Source of the DNA: Styela clava | Lineage: Eukaryota; Chordata; Ascidiacea; Stolidobranchia; Styelidae | Assembly: GCF_964204865.1 (NCBI RefSeq) | Contig: NC_135258.1 | Span: 3,215,001-3,279,000 of the forward strand | Direction of reading: 5' to 3' | DNA length: 64,000 nucleotides | In this document: in pieces, positions 21,979 through 33,429 of the stretch | Position numbering within the stretch: the first letter of the stretch is position 1 | How the letters are laid out: every line of letters starts with the position of its first letter | Notes under the pieces: generated by a model | The model's input: the letters and a program-made list of their open reading frames with translations, nothing else | The model's database searches: none | What the model was told of the DNA's origin: nothing | Program-made: the position numbers and the translations under genes

Positions 21979-23287
21979 CCTCAGTCGCTCTTGGCACTTA
22001 TCCGTTATGGTTATCTGTAACCTTGCTTAGAGTTAGAGACAAATCTCCTTAATTTCTCGCTCGATTATATTTTACCGTATGATACTTTAGAGCAGTGGTT
22101 CCCAACTTTTTATGGCCCATGGCCCTCCCCCAGAGGCTTTTAGCACTCATGCCCAACCCCCTGTTTATAAATCTAGTGGTATTTTGATTGGTATATCCCA
22201 AATCCCATTAGGTTTTCCTTCAGTGCAGGTGACCTTGCTTTGAGCAAATTTCATTAAAACAAAGTCAATGAAGCATTAAACAGCATCATTGTTGTTCATG
22301 AATTTGGATTATATTATTCTGGCCAGCCACGCTTCATTGATTTTGTTGTTGATTTTGAATGGTACTAATGTACACTAAGTCTATTTATCTTTAAGTATTG
22401 TCTTGTCAGCAATTTCACGCTTGGTATGCTTTTATCTATTTCAACAAGGGTGGGTTGATAACGGCGTATAAGATTTTGCCTACACTATTTGGACCTTTTC
22501 CAGTTACCCCCTCCCCCCAAAAATAATAATAATATATGAATATACTCACCCAGTTGGGCTTAGGAATGCTGATTGCCCTGGAAATTCAATTTTTTAAATC
22601 ATTACCATCCCTATATCTAACCCCAACTGGTTGATTTCTATTTGTTATTTCAAAATAGGGCGGGGTAATATTAAGGGGGGAGGAATAACTGGGGAAGTTA
22701 CCATTATTTTGTGTGTTTTGCTGTAATTCTGATATTAGGAAAACAACCCACAAAAAAATGTGCCCAAGAAATTTCCTACTCAGGATGTTTCACCAATTCC
22801 ATTCAGATCAAATTTAAAGGCTTCATTTTAGTTGATTTTTTCTATAATGTCATATTTTTGTACTGGTATCAGAATTTTCTGGGCACCGGCCTTATTTACA
22901 ACCCAATTTAGTATGTTGGATCGCTCTGAAAAATAGATTTTTTTATGTACACTATTGTAAAGCCAAATAATAAATGTTAATTTCCACTCTGCTAAGTTGT
23001 GATCACTATTTCATGCATCATTGACTTTTGAAGACCAGGAATCCCTATTCCAGCGATGTACTTCACTCCTAACATATTTTTGCCTAGTTAAATGTGCTTG
23101 CCAATTGTTAATAGTTTTATTGAAATTTCTATTTGCTGTGCCATTATTGTGTAATATGATAAATTTATTGTGATGTCACATTTATTATAGATGATTTACC
23201 ATTAGCAAACAATACAATTTAAACAAGAATATGACACCTGTCTTCTGCTAGCTCTATGTTATGGCTGCCACTTTAATATAGGGATAG
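21979..23287. other. Intergenic upstream of thioesterase gene A
   Basis: No gene. Contains the orphan hAT-like end at 22093 and runs of C and A near 22510. Any promoter of gene A should be in the last few hundred bases, but no motif stands out. Confidence 0.4.
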
Positions 23288-23347
23288 TTTGCTTGTTTTA
23301 GAAGTCAAGATTATTTCTTGGAAAAAGTGTTAAAGAAAGTAAATTAA

Positions 23348-26300
23348 ATGGAAATTGTATTTGGGAAACACCATTGTGAAATTGGGATAAAACATCTGGA
23401 TTATGGGCAAGTCATCGGTGGAGGTAAGAATTGGTATTATTGCACTCAGTGCACGACAGGGTTACTTAAATTTATTCAAAATTTAATTTTAGTAATAATC
23501 AAGGATAGTCCCTTCGTTATTATTGTACTCAGTACATGACAGGGATACTCAAATTCATAATTATAGTGATAATTTGAGATGATTTGAAATAATCATTTAG
23601 CATATGAAGTCTCGCAGTATAACCAAAAGGGCCTTTATTTCAATTCCAAAAACTTGAAATATTCGATATTCTGAATTCTTGATTTTGGTAAAAATTTGGA
23701 ATAGTTTCGTGTGAAAAGTTATCAATTTAAGCAGTTGAAATCTCGCAGTATAACTAAAAAGCATTCATTTCAATTTTGAAAGCTGTAAAAAGTATAGAAC
23801 AAAATGAAACCTCTATATATTATTTACAGTAGTTTTTTCGGCATACCTTCTTTTGGCGCCCAAATAAGGAGGCGCAGTTCTTACCACTTCATGGCAGCTC
23901 CTGCCATGAACGAACCGCGGCAGCTCTTGCCATGGTTTTATAGCGCTATTCAGTAATCAGTATTAACGATATATTCACAGATTGATGTACCAGATTTTAA
24001 TTGATCATGCAGAATTATATCTACTTAAACCCTAACCCCAAATCCATCAAAGCTGTATCCATAAGAAAAACAATCCAACTTACCCAATATTTGTCACCAT
24101 AAGGGACAGCCCTGTCTTTACGGCCCACCTGTCGTGGTTACGGCAGCAAAATTTTACCTGCCACTGGTTTTCAATTTGCTGCCGCGGTAACGGCAGCTCG
24201 TCATTGGTTTGTGACAGCTAAAAAGTCAGTCGCCATAGGTTTGGCCGTAGCAGCCATGGTATGAAAATATTGCCATGGTTTTGCGGCAGCTGCAGACGCC
24301 ACAGAATACTTAAAATTGCACTTGCAGGCTCAATTATGGTCAAATCTGTTACCTTTGGTGACACCATTTTACGATTAGCTAAAGATTAAAACTCTTGCTT
24401 GGTGATTATTTTTGTGGCCCAGCTCTGACAATATCAGATTCTATGTCATTATTCAGAACAGAATATTTGGCCTCTTCAATTATGTATGGTTTTAAATATT
24501 TATAGAAATTTAATACTTTAACTGTGCGAGTGTGGATATCACTGTCTCAGATCTGGTGATGACGCTGCGCAGTGGCGTAGCCAGGGGGGTGGTTTTGCGG
24601 ATCGAAAGCGCCCCTTTTAAAATGTAAAAAAAAATCATATTTCTGTATCAATTTTCCGTAGCTTGAAATGATTTTTAGACTCCCAATACTACTAAAAACA
24701 CGCGTATTCCAGTGTTCGATCGCACCCGCTAGCAGTTTCGATCTAACTTGGCAAACAAAAAAAATTTCAGCTCCTCCCCCCCCCCCCCCCTTTGATGAAA
24801 ATTTCTGGCTACGCCCCTGACGATGTGTATAATATTGGGGCTTAGCCTAGTCACTTGAGTAAGAGATTTTCTGATCGAATGGAATATTTGTACTCTATTT
24901 TTTAACTTCTTTATTTCAGGGAAAATTTAGAAAAATTATATTTTTGAGCAATCAGAGTCGTCTCTCAGAACCTTCATATAAACCCATTGAATATATAGGG
25001 TGTCCATGAAGTCTTCAATTTTTTTAAAATTGCACAAAGTGATTTTATCGATACCATAATATTGTTTTGGCCCTCACAGATGTATTAAATGAAGTAAAAA
25101 TACTTGAACAATTACTGATAAAAAAACAACAAACCTGGTTAAGATATATTGAGAACCTAACTTCATAGCAAAATTGAAATTGTAAAGGGACTGTACTGCC
25201 TGTACATCGACTTTTATGAGTTCTTTGTTGAACGCGATCTTATTGGACACGAAGTGGACATAACGATCGTTTCAAAATTTTGTTGTTATTGTTATTTGTC
25301 TCCGTCTCCATTTTTAAAAAATCGCTTTTCTCTTCGAATACTGGACCAATTGCTTTGAAATTTTCAGTGGTTAAAGATAAAATTTTTCTCCAGAAGGCTA
25401 TTACTTTTTTTTTCGCTATGACGTCATCAATATTATTGCCATTGGGTGGCGCTACGTGTCCATATATTTGAGCATAGCTCTCTTGTTTACAAGATAATTG
25501 ATATTTCATACTCAAAAATATCATTTCTGAATGAATCTAAAATGGTAAATTATTCAATGTTGACCACACTTAGGTCATATTTGATATCGGTATTTGCGAA
25601 GTGGGTAAAAACTAACCTAATTTCTCTGTTGAATATGAAGAAATTCCATATTCAAAAATATTATTTTCATTATGTATTCTAAAATCTAAATGGTAAATTA
25701 TTCGGTTCTGGCCATCTTTATATCATCTTTGTTACACTTTTTGCAAAGCTATTAATAAATGAATAATATTGAATAATGAGGATAATAATTGAATAATAAT
25801 AATGAATAATAATTGGATATTATTGAACTAGATAGCAATAGCGGAGACCGCTGACTTATCTTCCGCATGTTCTATATTTTTTTCGATTCATTTGCTCTGA
25901 CTTAATAGCGACACCGCGTGTCCCATCACTAATTAATTAATAACTCGTCCAAACTCATCCAAATCAATAGGCTTCAGGTCCGAGGTATGATGAATACACA
26001 TGCAAAATTTGGAGCAGATTCAACTTGAAAGTGTCTAACAGACAAACAGACAAATACCTATCAACATACTTATCGATCGAGATAGATATGTAAAAATGAC
26101 CTTGTATTGACCTACAAGTAATACAAAGGAAGAGTTTCCTTCTCTGAAGTAATTCAATTCCTCTCTTATAGTGAATTAACCCCAAAAGGTTGAGAGATCC
26201 TGTAATAAATTATCCGAATATATTTTCAAAATGCCCCCGATTGGTGTTTTATTAAGGGTTTCACACCTGTTTCATTTACCTGTTTTTTGTTACAGTGCGA

Positions 26301-27101
26301 TACGCCCCATCAGGACTTCTCAAGTTACTGGAAATGGGTAGAGCAGTCGGAAGCGAGCTATTCAGAAGATTATGCGATTCAGCAGGGGAAGAACACAATC
26401 ATATGATTTTCTTAAAATGGCAGCAAGTAGAAATATTGCCTTCGTTTTATAAAAAGGAAGCTGACCCTGACGACCCAACAACATCTATCGATTTTGTGAA
26501 TCAGAAAAAAAGGATGTTCCATTTTTTTTTGCCAATCAGTAACACGTCTCGTCGAATTGAAAACTGGGTTTTTGATTCAGGCACTGGAACACCGATAATG
26601 ACAGCTTCAGTTTTGTCTGTAAATATAAACCCTGAAACTCGCCGTCCGTTACGATTCAATAATTATTTAAAGAATTATTTCAGCCCAAAAAACCTTTCAT
26701 CTGCAAATATGCAGTTTCAAAAACTGCCGCCTTCATGCATGAGCGAATATAAAATGCCAGATTCTGTGTTGTTTCATTCGTTACCTACGCAGATTACAGT
26801 CCGTTATGTTGATCGTAACGGACACACAAACCAATCAGCTTACGGTGATATCTGCTATAATTGTCTTGCTGACGCTATTTCAAAGAAAGTCTTTTTTCTT
26901 TTTGGTTCAATTTTTGATTACAAAATTCGTCGAATGTCGTTCTTATATTTAAAAGAATCCCTTCTTGGGGATAAAGTAGAAGCCATCGTGTGGCAAGATG
27001 AGAGCCATAATTGGAAATTTAAATTTCATATTAAAAAAGACGGGATTGTTCTTTGTCAAGCTGAATTCATGTTTTACCCAGAACTGAAAGCAAAAATATA
27101 A
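23348..27101 (+). CDS. Double-hotdog thioesterase-like protein, copy A
   Basis: Two exons: 23348-23423 and 26296-27101, joined at a phase-1 intron (donor GAG|GTAAGA, acceptor TTGTTACAG). The product has 293 residues. Family-wide motifs: the first hotdog-like HLDYGQVIGG (residues 16-25), where the His of the other copies is Gln at 21; the invariant WQQVE; NINPETRRP, like the TRR segment of acyl-ACP thioesterases; and the second hotdog motif VDRNGHTNQSAY near residue 197. It ends in AKI, a weak PTS1-like tail. The fold suggests hydrolysis of acyl-CoA or acyl-ACP thioesters; the substrate is unknown. A splice acceptor (GCTTGTTTTAG) lies 46 nt before the ATG. The 2.87-kb intron is full of transposon debris. 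A MITE begins 10 nt after the stop. It is the most diverged of the four copies. Confidence 0.75.
24570..24819. mobile_element. hAT MITE with CAGTGGCGTAGCCAGG ends
   Basis: 250 bp, starting CAGTGGCGTAGCCAGGGG and ending CTGGCTACGCCCCTG, with flanking ACGCTGCG / ACGATGTG (6 of 8). A long C-run lies near the right end. A relative with GTAGC ends is at 29818-30324 and a fragment near 8450-8505. Confidence 0.75.
24997..25200. mobile_element. Mariner-like MITE, decayed copy
   Basis: Starts AGGGTGTCCATGAAGTC. The inner sequence (TCACAGATGTATTAAATGAA, ATATATTGAGAAC) is the reverse complement of the copies at 16440 and 54840. The right end has decayed. Confidence 0.6.
25906..26086 (-). repeat. Dispersed repeat, copy 2 (inverted relative to 15354)
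   Basis: The reverse complement of 15354-15580, from ATAGCGACACCGCGTGTCCC to TACTTATCGATCGAGATAG. Confidence 0.65.
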
Positions 27102-27111
27102 TTCTTTTTTG

Positions 27112-27324
27112 GGTACTCACGTAGTATGTGTACCAGGTTAGGGTTAGGCCATAATTTTATTCCGATTTCCCTTATTTTAATTCTATTTCGAGTTCGGGGA
27201 CTGTCTGTGTTAGCCAAATGAATATACCCCTGTCCATAGGATTCTGTCCCTTCACACAACTTGATGTGAAGTAGGCGAACAAAATTAGTTACCTCCATAT
27301 TGGTACACATACTTCCAGAGCACC
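27112..27324. mobile_element. GGTGCTCCCG-family MITE (longer subfamily) abutting gene A stop
   Basis: 213 bp. The ends GGTACTCACGTAGTATGTGT and CACATACTTCCAGAGCACC are inverted, with 8-bp duplications CTTTTTTG / ATTTTTTG (7 of 8). The left duplication starts 3 nt after the gene A stop codon, so the element has pushed away whatever 3' UTR was there. AGGTTAGGGTTAGG is present in the left arm. Related copies lie at 36409 and, inverted, at 36797. Confidence 0.8.
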
Positions 27325-27332
27325 ATTTTTTG

Positions 27333-28023
27333 TCTGAATTAGGGCTGTAGAGCCGAGTTTAGCATGTTTTCACTACAGTCTTAGCCAGGGTCGTCACATT
27401 TTCAAACAATACCTTACAATAATTTTTATACATTTCTTTATTCTATAATTTTTCTATAATTTATATATATGCATATGTCTGGCAATATAAACGTTCAGAA
27501 TTATTTTCAAAGGTAAATAGATTCAATTTTACTTAATAAAGTGCTGCTGTAATCTGTATCTTGCAAATATGAAAGTGCAATTATGTAGCCTATATTTTTT
27601 TATTATTGTTCAATTTTCATATCAAAATAAATTTTCAATAAATATTTTTCATTAAATAAGAACAATTGTATCTATAAGCCAAATGCCTTGTTAGGAGTGT
27701 CGTTGTATAAATTGTTACCATTTCTTATAGGCTTGATACTATTTCTATCTCTCTAGCGCCCTCTATCTTGTAAGCTCCATCTTTCTAATTTTTCAGTTCG
27801 CACACTGCAATGTTCACGGTGTGAAATTGCAATTATGTACAATTTATCTCTAATATTTAATTTTTCTTAAGTAAAATATTTGTTTCTTTTAATGACATAT
27901 GGTCTGTCCCAAGTCAGGGCATGTTAAAAAATTTCTTTCTTGTGTGTTCTAGCGTATCAGCCAATTTTGTTTGTTTAATAGGCTAATTATCAAAAATGCC
28001 CATTACTGATGTTACATCTGGAG
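27333..28023. other. Gene A 3' flank, no gene
   Basis: AT-rich. Several AATAAA/ATTAAA signals between about 27530 and 27660 could serve polyadenylation of gene A. CTAGCGCCCTCTATCTTG at 27755 is GC-rich relative to its surroundings. No coding frame. Confidence 0.4.
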
Positions 28024-28265
28024 CGAGTTGTAAGCAGCAAACCGATGCTTGACGGTGTGGCTACACTGCATTGGCTCAAAACCTGTTGGGGATAATTGTA
28101 CGTGGGAAGATTGCTCTACTCCCTTCCTTTGTAGGGTGGTTCTAGTTACCACTGGTAGGTTATCTGGAGCAAATAACTGGCTGACTAATCACATACCCAA
28201 CATGGACTGGTTCGCCACATGATTAATCCGTTTTATTGTTTTTCCTTTCCCCCTGAATCGCAAGC
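28024..28265 (+). repeat. Decayed tRNA-derived SINE
   Basis: Starts GCTTGACGGTGTGGCTACAC and continues TTGGGGATAATTGTACGTGG, then AACAAATAACTGGCTGACTA-like words and a CCCCCTGAATCGC tail. The tRNA head is internally deleted, so the B box is lost. Confidence 0.5.
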
Positions 28266-28587
28266 ATTTTAAAATTTTCTATCTTTACAATGACTGACTT
28301 CACTGTTCTAATCTGTAAATTATATTATAAAAGTATGCAATCTGGAATTTTTATTTTTTATCAATTCAGAATTAAGTTGTAATTCTATGTACTTGATTGA
28401 TACATATACTAATACCTAGAATAGCTGAGCATTTTTTTTGCAATTTTGTTTACCTCACTGTTTATCGCAGACGATAGAATAATATTGCGGGACATTTGTA
28501 CAATGTGACAAAACATTGTTAGAAGTAGTCTTTTTAATGAGGTGTTCTCTCTAAACAAGGCTCTGTGGAAGCAACCACTGATCATAT

Positions 28588-28910
28588 AGAGCAGGTGGGG
28601 GCAAAGATTTTGGGCCAGGGGCCAAAAATTGTGCCCACCCAGACTGGCGGGCTATGTAAATGTGACGTAAAAAGTTACATTTCATGAACAATATTTACAG
28701 TGTTACAAAAGAAAAAAACAATAAGCCTTGTGCCAAAATTAAATCGCAATTACAACAAATTCCTTGGGCTACTTTTCAGCTGAAACATCAAAATTTAGTT
28801 TTACTTAGGTTGTGGCAGGCGGCAGCATAGGGCGGGCCAGATTGAATTACCCAACAGGCTGGACGGATTTGGCTCGTCGACCGTCGTTTTCCCATGTCAG
28901 ACATAGAACC
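28588..28910. mobile_element. Decayed hAT-like element (relative of 33430-34010)
   Basis: Begins GCAGGTGGGGGCAAAGATTT and includes GTTACAAAAG, AATTCCTTGGGCTACTTTTC and GGGCGGGCCAGATTGAATTA. The reverse complement is recognisable at 33430-34010, where a further insertion interrupts it. Confidence 0.6.
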
Positions 28911-29012
28911 ATGATTTTTGGAACAACCAGAATTCAATTTATGACATCTTAAAAAATGTGTTTGAACATTTTATCTTTAAAAATATCTTTAACTCATGGC
29001 AACAACATAATA

Positions 29013-29559
29013 CAGTGTTTCCCCGAAAATAAGACCTAGCCTGACTTTTAAAAATGATTTTAATACAAGCCCTCCCTTCAAAAAAATTGGGTGAGCGAAC
29101 ACGTACTACTTCTTTTATCAATATCTTTCCATCTAAAATCTGTACGTTTCAAACCTTACTCGAGGTTTTGTTCGCTTTCCCGATTCTATAATCAGTTACT
29201 TTTATTTTTGTTTTTATCTATTATTTTATCGTCTATTGCTGACTATGGAGTCGAAATAAACTTATACTTATAAAAAAAGACTTAACGGTAGCCAACAGCG
29301 CAATTTTTTTTTGACCAAGTCTGAAATCTCTCCTACACGTTTTGAAAGATTAAAAATCTGTGTTTAGAAGTTTTTAAAAAATAAAAACATGTTATTTACG
29401 GGTATATATAAATGGATATAGGTTTTCATATTTTGTATATGCAAAAATATAGTAATTCTCTTTGTTTTAATTTTGTTTTTGATAAATAAAAATACCACAC
29501 ATTCCCCAAAGTGAAAAAAAATTGGAAAAAGGACCGTCTTATTTTCGGGAAAACACGGT
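29013..29559. mobile_element. Inverted-repeat element, CAGTGTTTCCCCGAAAATAA ends
   Basis: Left end CAGTGTTTCCCCGAAAATAA; right end TTATTTTCGGGAAAACACGG; about 547 bp. No clean flanking duplication. The reverse complement of part of it (AAACATGTTATTTA, TTTTCATATTTTGT) occurs at 38100-38560. It belongs to the broad hAT-like class by its ends. Confidence 0.6.
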
Positions 29560-29709
29560 AATTGCTTTTTTACTTGTACCGCTCGAACTACTATACAATA
29601 CCTCCACCTTATGATATGATTGTGAAGATCGTTTTCTAATTTCTCAATGTTGATTCCTTTCCATAGCAATAGACTAGCGTAGGTATATTAATAAACACTT
29701 GAGGGCGCA

Positions 29710-31930
29710 ATGGATGTTGTGTTTGGTAAAACTCATTGTGAAGTCGGACTCCAACATCTTGACTACGGACATATCATCGGTGGAGGTGAGACTGTTGGTC
29801 TATACTTGTTGGGGTCAGTGGTGTAGCAAGACTCTCGTGGGCCCCCCCCCGCAAAAATATTTTGTGGAAATGACCCTGAAAACTCTCGGACATAAGCTAA
29901 AACAACGCTTTTTTTATTTCGTCAAAAAGCATAACATGTCGCTATTAAAAGGCAATGGTAACCTAAAATTTCCCTTTTTTTTGGTTACTTTAATTTTTTT
30001 CATACGTGCTTCCTCTTATGCCCTTTCGTTGCGTTTCTGTGCGCCACTGAGAGGTTTCGCTTTCGACATCATTCACACAGCCTTCATAATTTTGCCGGTG
30101 CGATCAAACCACAAGACGCCGAAAATCGACGACTCCCTGGCATTGTTACGTAACAAAACGATTTGAGCAGAACTAACATCAACGATATAAGATGTGCATT
30201 ACTGGTTTTGCAATGCAGCTTTTGGGTTTGCGGCTTAAATTTCTAAATTCTAATCGCTTGGGCCCCTTTGCGCTGTGGGCCCTTTTGCTACCGCGGGGGT
30301 TGCGGGGTGGATGCTACGCCACTGTTTGGGGTATAGTCTATGTCAATATTCTTCAAACTTTTTCCATCATGACCCACTTGGCTCGGCCAAATTTTTTTGT
30401 AATCTTCAGGAACTAGAAATATACAAAAAAAATTTAGAAAATGATCAATATTAACCATGCCTTCAATGAAACCTGTGTGCTCATACAAAAGATTGAATCC
30501 TGGCTCTATTTCGACAATTTTGAGTCAGTACTGGTTCAAAATCTATTAAATTTGATCGATATTTATTTTCAACATGAGTTGGTAAACCCAAAGGCCCTCA
30601 GTGACATTCAAGTAGTGGTCAGGATAATAATTTCATCCTTGTTATTAAACAATGTGGCCCATACTCGACTGACTACCAAAAGGACTCTATTTGAACCTCA
30701 AACAAAGTGTTTGTGATGGCGAGAAAAAATCCAATCAAGCTTGTACATAACAATGTCCGTAAGTGGCTTGACGGTGCGGCGCATCGTGCTAGGCGTTAGT
30801 GATGCGCTCGCCACCACACCTCTGATTACCCTGCGTGGGTTCGCAGGTTCGAATCCCATGTGGGGATAATTACGTGTAAGAGAATTGCTTGACTCGCTAT
30901 TGGGTGGTTCACGTAACTGCTGGTCGGTTACAACTCTTCCACCATCAAGTCCATGCTTTTGAAAAACAAATAACTGGCTAACTTATCCCACACCTGTGGT
31001 TCACTATATGATTAAGTCACCTTTTCTCTCCCCTCAGAATAAATCGTAGATCCTATCCTAAGACGTAAATCTTGCTCGTTGCCTACTTTTATAACAGCAT
31101 GTTTCATTTTCATTTCAGCCTGTATTCCTCCATCAAAAATCTTAAAAATAATGGAGACGGTGAGGTCTGTTGGAGGTGAATTAATTGACAGGACTTCCAA
31201 AAAGCAAGGAATCGCCAAAAAAAGTATAATTTTTCTGAAATGGCAACAACTGGAATATGGAAAATCATTCTATGCTCGGCAAACGATTCCGTCAGAAACG
31301 TTTTCATACATAAAATACGTCAACCGTAAATTCCGTCTACACCATTATTTTTTGCCGGTTGGAAATACATCTGTGAGAGCTGACACTTTTATTAATGATG
31401 AAACGCTCGGAAAAACTGTTCTGTACAGTAATTCTTTGATTGTCAATGTCGACCCAACGACACGGCGCCCAGAACCATTCTTAAAATGCTTGAAGGAGCA
31501 TTTCAGTGTTGATAATTGTGAAACCCCGAATCTCAATTTCGATAAAATGTCACCAAAATGTACGGAAAGATACGAAAAACCTGAATCAGCAAAATTTCAT
31601 ACATATTCCAGTAGAATATCAGTCTCATTTCTTGATGCTAATAATCATTCAAACGCGGCGTGTTATGCTGATCTGTGTTACGATTGCCTCGGTGACGCCA
31701 TCGATAAAAAAGTCTTTGATTCATTGACTGGGTCTATCTTTGATCTTAAAATAAGGCGCGTATCATTGCTTTATCTTAACGAATGTAGAATGGGTGATAT
31801 TGTCGATACTGTGATCTGGCAAAACAAGAATAATAAAGAAGAATTCAGGTTCCATGTGCTGAAGAACGGTGATCTTATCTGTCAAGCAGAAATTGAGGTT
31901 TTTCCAATGTTGCTTGAGGCGAAGTTGTAG
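29710..31930 (+). CDS. Double-hotdog thioesterase-like protein, copy B
   Basis: Exons 29710-29785 and 31119-31930, phase-1 intron (GAG|GTGAGA to TCATTTCAG). The product has 295 residues. Exon 1 gives MDVVFGKTHCEVGLQHLDYG then HIIGG, with the first-half D18/H21 intact. Exon 2 carries WQQLE, NVDPTTRRPEPF and LDANNHSNAACYADLCYDCL, the second hotdog motif with Asp, His, Asn and Tyr in place. It ends in AKL, a functional type of peroxisomal PTS1 in known proteins. The inferred role is a peroxisomal acyl-thioester hydrolase; the substrate is unknown. Upstream acceptor candidates are TTTCCATAG at 29666 and shortly after. A hAT element sits 32 nt into the intron and a SINE later in it. The unusually long frame opening at 31079 is intron read-through; the true exon starts at 31119. 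Confidence 0.8.
29818..30324. mobile_element. hAT-like element in intron of copy B
   Basis: 507 bp. Ends CAGTGGTGTAGCAAG and GATGCTACGCCACTG, flanked by GTTGGGGT / TTTGGGGT (7 of 8). It lies 32 nt from the splice donor. Open frames across it (29699-30166, 30192-30416) do not resemble a transposase. Confidence 0.8.
30767..31060 (+). mobile_element. tRNA-derived SINE in intron of copy B
   Basis: The head starts CTTGACGGTGCGGC; the B box GGTTCGAATCC is intact near 30850. The body matches 46567-46903 and ends TAGATCCTATCCTA. The A-box region is altered. It ends about 58 nt before the exon 2 acceptor. Confidence 0.75.
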
Positions 31931-33429
31931 ACCAAAATGAATCGAATATTCTACATTTTCAATTCTTAATTTTAGGAATAATTTTAAAATGGCTCCATTT
32001 GAAAAGTTGAAATCTAGAGGTGCAATGAAAAGTCTTTTGGCCTGGGTCTAAAAAACTTTCAAGCTGCGAAAATTGCTATGTATGATAAAAAAGGTGCGCC
32101 TGGAGTATGCGTACCAAGATGGCCGACACCGGAACGTAGTATGTGTACCAGGTTAGGGTCAGGCCATAATTTTAGGCCTAAATACTACGGGAGTCACTTG
32201 GTCAATCCCCGAACTCGTAATAGAACAGAAATAAGGAAAATTGAAAAAAAATTATGCCCTAACCAAGTACACGTATTTCGTTCCGGTGTCCGCCACCTTG
32301 GTACGCATACTTCAGGTGTACCGATAAAAATTGCTTGTTTAACACATTTCAAACGAAGGGGGGGTTCGACCATCAAAACCCTCCCTGGCTAAGCCCCCTC
32401 TTTATTCAATTTCTTCGGAATAAAAAAAAGAAGTATTTATGAATATCAAATACCATTTTAACTTCTATTGTTTCGCTAGATTTAATAATTAGTAATTAGG
32501 TACTTTTTAATATGCATATAGAGCCATTACTATAACGTAATCATCTATTATCCTCATTAAAAATTATTTTTTTATATAGTCACTCAGTTTGATTTTATTT
32601 TTTCATGTGTTTTTCACATATATAAATGATTGACTCATTTTTTTGTTTTTTTCTCTAATTTTGAGATGATGGTTAAGGCCATTATTCAATCCACTTTGGG
32701 CTTCTTGTTATAGAAGTCAGTTTCCATTTTGAATTTGAATATTAATATAATCGCTTATTTACAGTACATTTTTATAATTAAAAGTTTTTGCATGATTTGG
32801 TATTTTATTGCTTAAATTTCTAAAATATGCGTTGTAAAGTGTAAATTTCTAAGAGAAAGAGTCATCAGATGCAAATGGAAATATTAAGAATTTTCGGTCA
32901 AGTCTGAGTTTAACTAATTTCAAATGTTTAGTCATTTCTACCTCTTGTTCGTGAAATCCTTTTGCATTTTAGAATTAATAATTGCCTATTTACAGTACAT
33001 TTTTATGCTTGAAACATTTTGCATGATTTGTTCTTTTATTGCTTAAATTTCTGAAATAAGCGTTGTAAAGTGTAAATTTCTAAGAGAAGCATGTCATCAG
33101 ATGCAAATGGAAAAATTTCAAATATTCTATTTGATTTAGTCATCTCTACCTCTTGTTATTAAAGCCCTTTTGTATTTGAATATTAATAATTGCTTTTTTA
33201 CAATACATTTTTATAATTAAAACATTTTTCATGATTCCTTATTTTATTGCTTCAAATTTCTAAAATATGCATTTATACCTTGAATTTTTTAGAAAAGGGA
33301 TATAATTTGTCTTAATTTTGTACGTACATGTACTGTTACTAATCAAGTTACCTCCCACTATATATTAAATTTTCAATAAAAATTCTGATTCTGATCATCA
33401 ACATGTTTTCTTGCTTTTCACAATAATGT
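31931..33429. other. 3' flank of copy B with a degenerate tandem array
   Basis: After the MITE at 32092-32322 there is a degenerate triplication at about 32749-33290, with units of roughly 200-240 bp. Each unit has TTACAGTACATTTTTAT or TTACAATACATTTTTAT, then GCATGATTTG-like and TTTTATTGCTTAAATTTCT words. The first two also share TGTAAAGTGTAAATTTCTAA. No gene. GGAATAAAAAAAAG at 32415 is a possible poly(A) signal for copy B. Confidence 0.55.
32092..32322. mobile_element. GGTGCTCCCG-family MITE, copy 3
   Basis: 231 bp. Left arm GGTGCGCCTGGAGTATGCGT, right arm ACGCATACTTCAGGTGTACC, and a perfect 8-bp duplication GATAAAAA on both sides. It also contains CCAGGTTAGGGTCAGG. The internal frames read on both strands are not genes. 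Confidence 0.8.

Larger units (their letters stand above)
23424..26295 (+). other. Intron of copy A, repeat-filled
   Basis: 2872 nt. From about 23820 to 24310 it holds an unidentified repeat with many GGCAGCT and CCATGG words. It also holds the hAT-like element at 24570-24819, a decayed mariner-like MITE at 24997-25200, microsatellite-like AATAAT around 25750-25815, and the dispersed repeat at 25906-26086. Confidence 0.55.

Noticed and set aside
29699-30166. A 155-codon frame overlapping exon 1 of copy B
   Set aside because: It is in a different frame from the conserved exon and runs into the hAT element; no domain.
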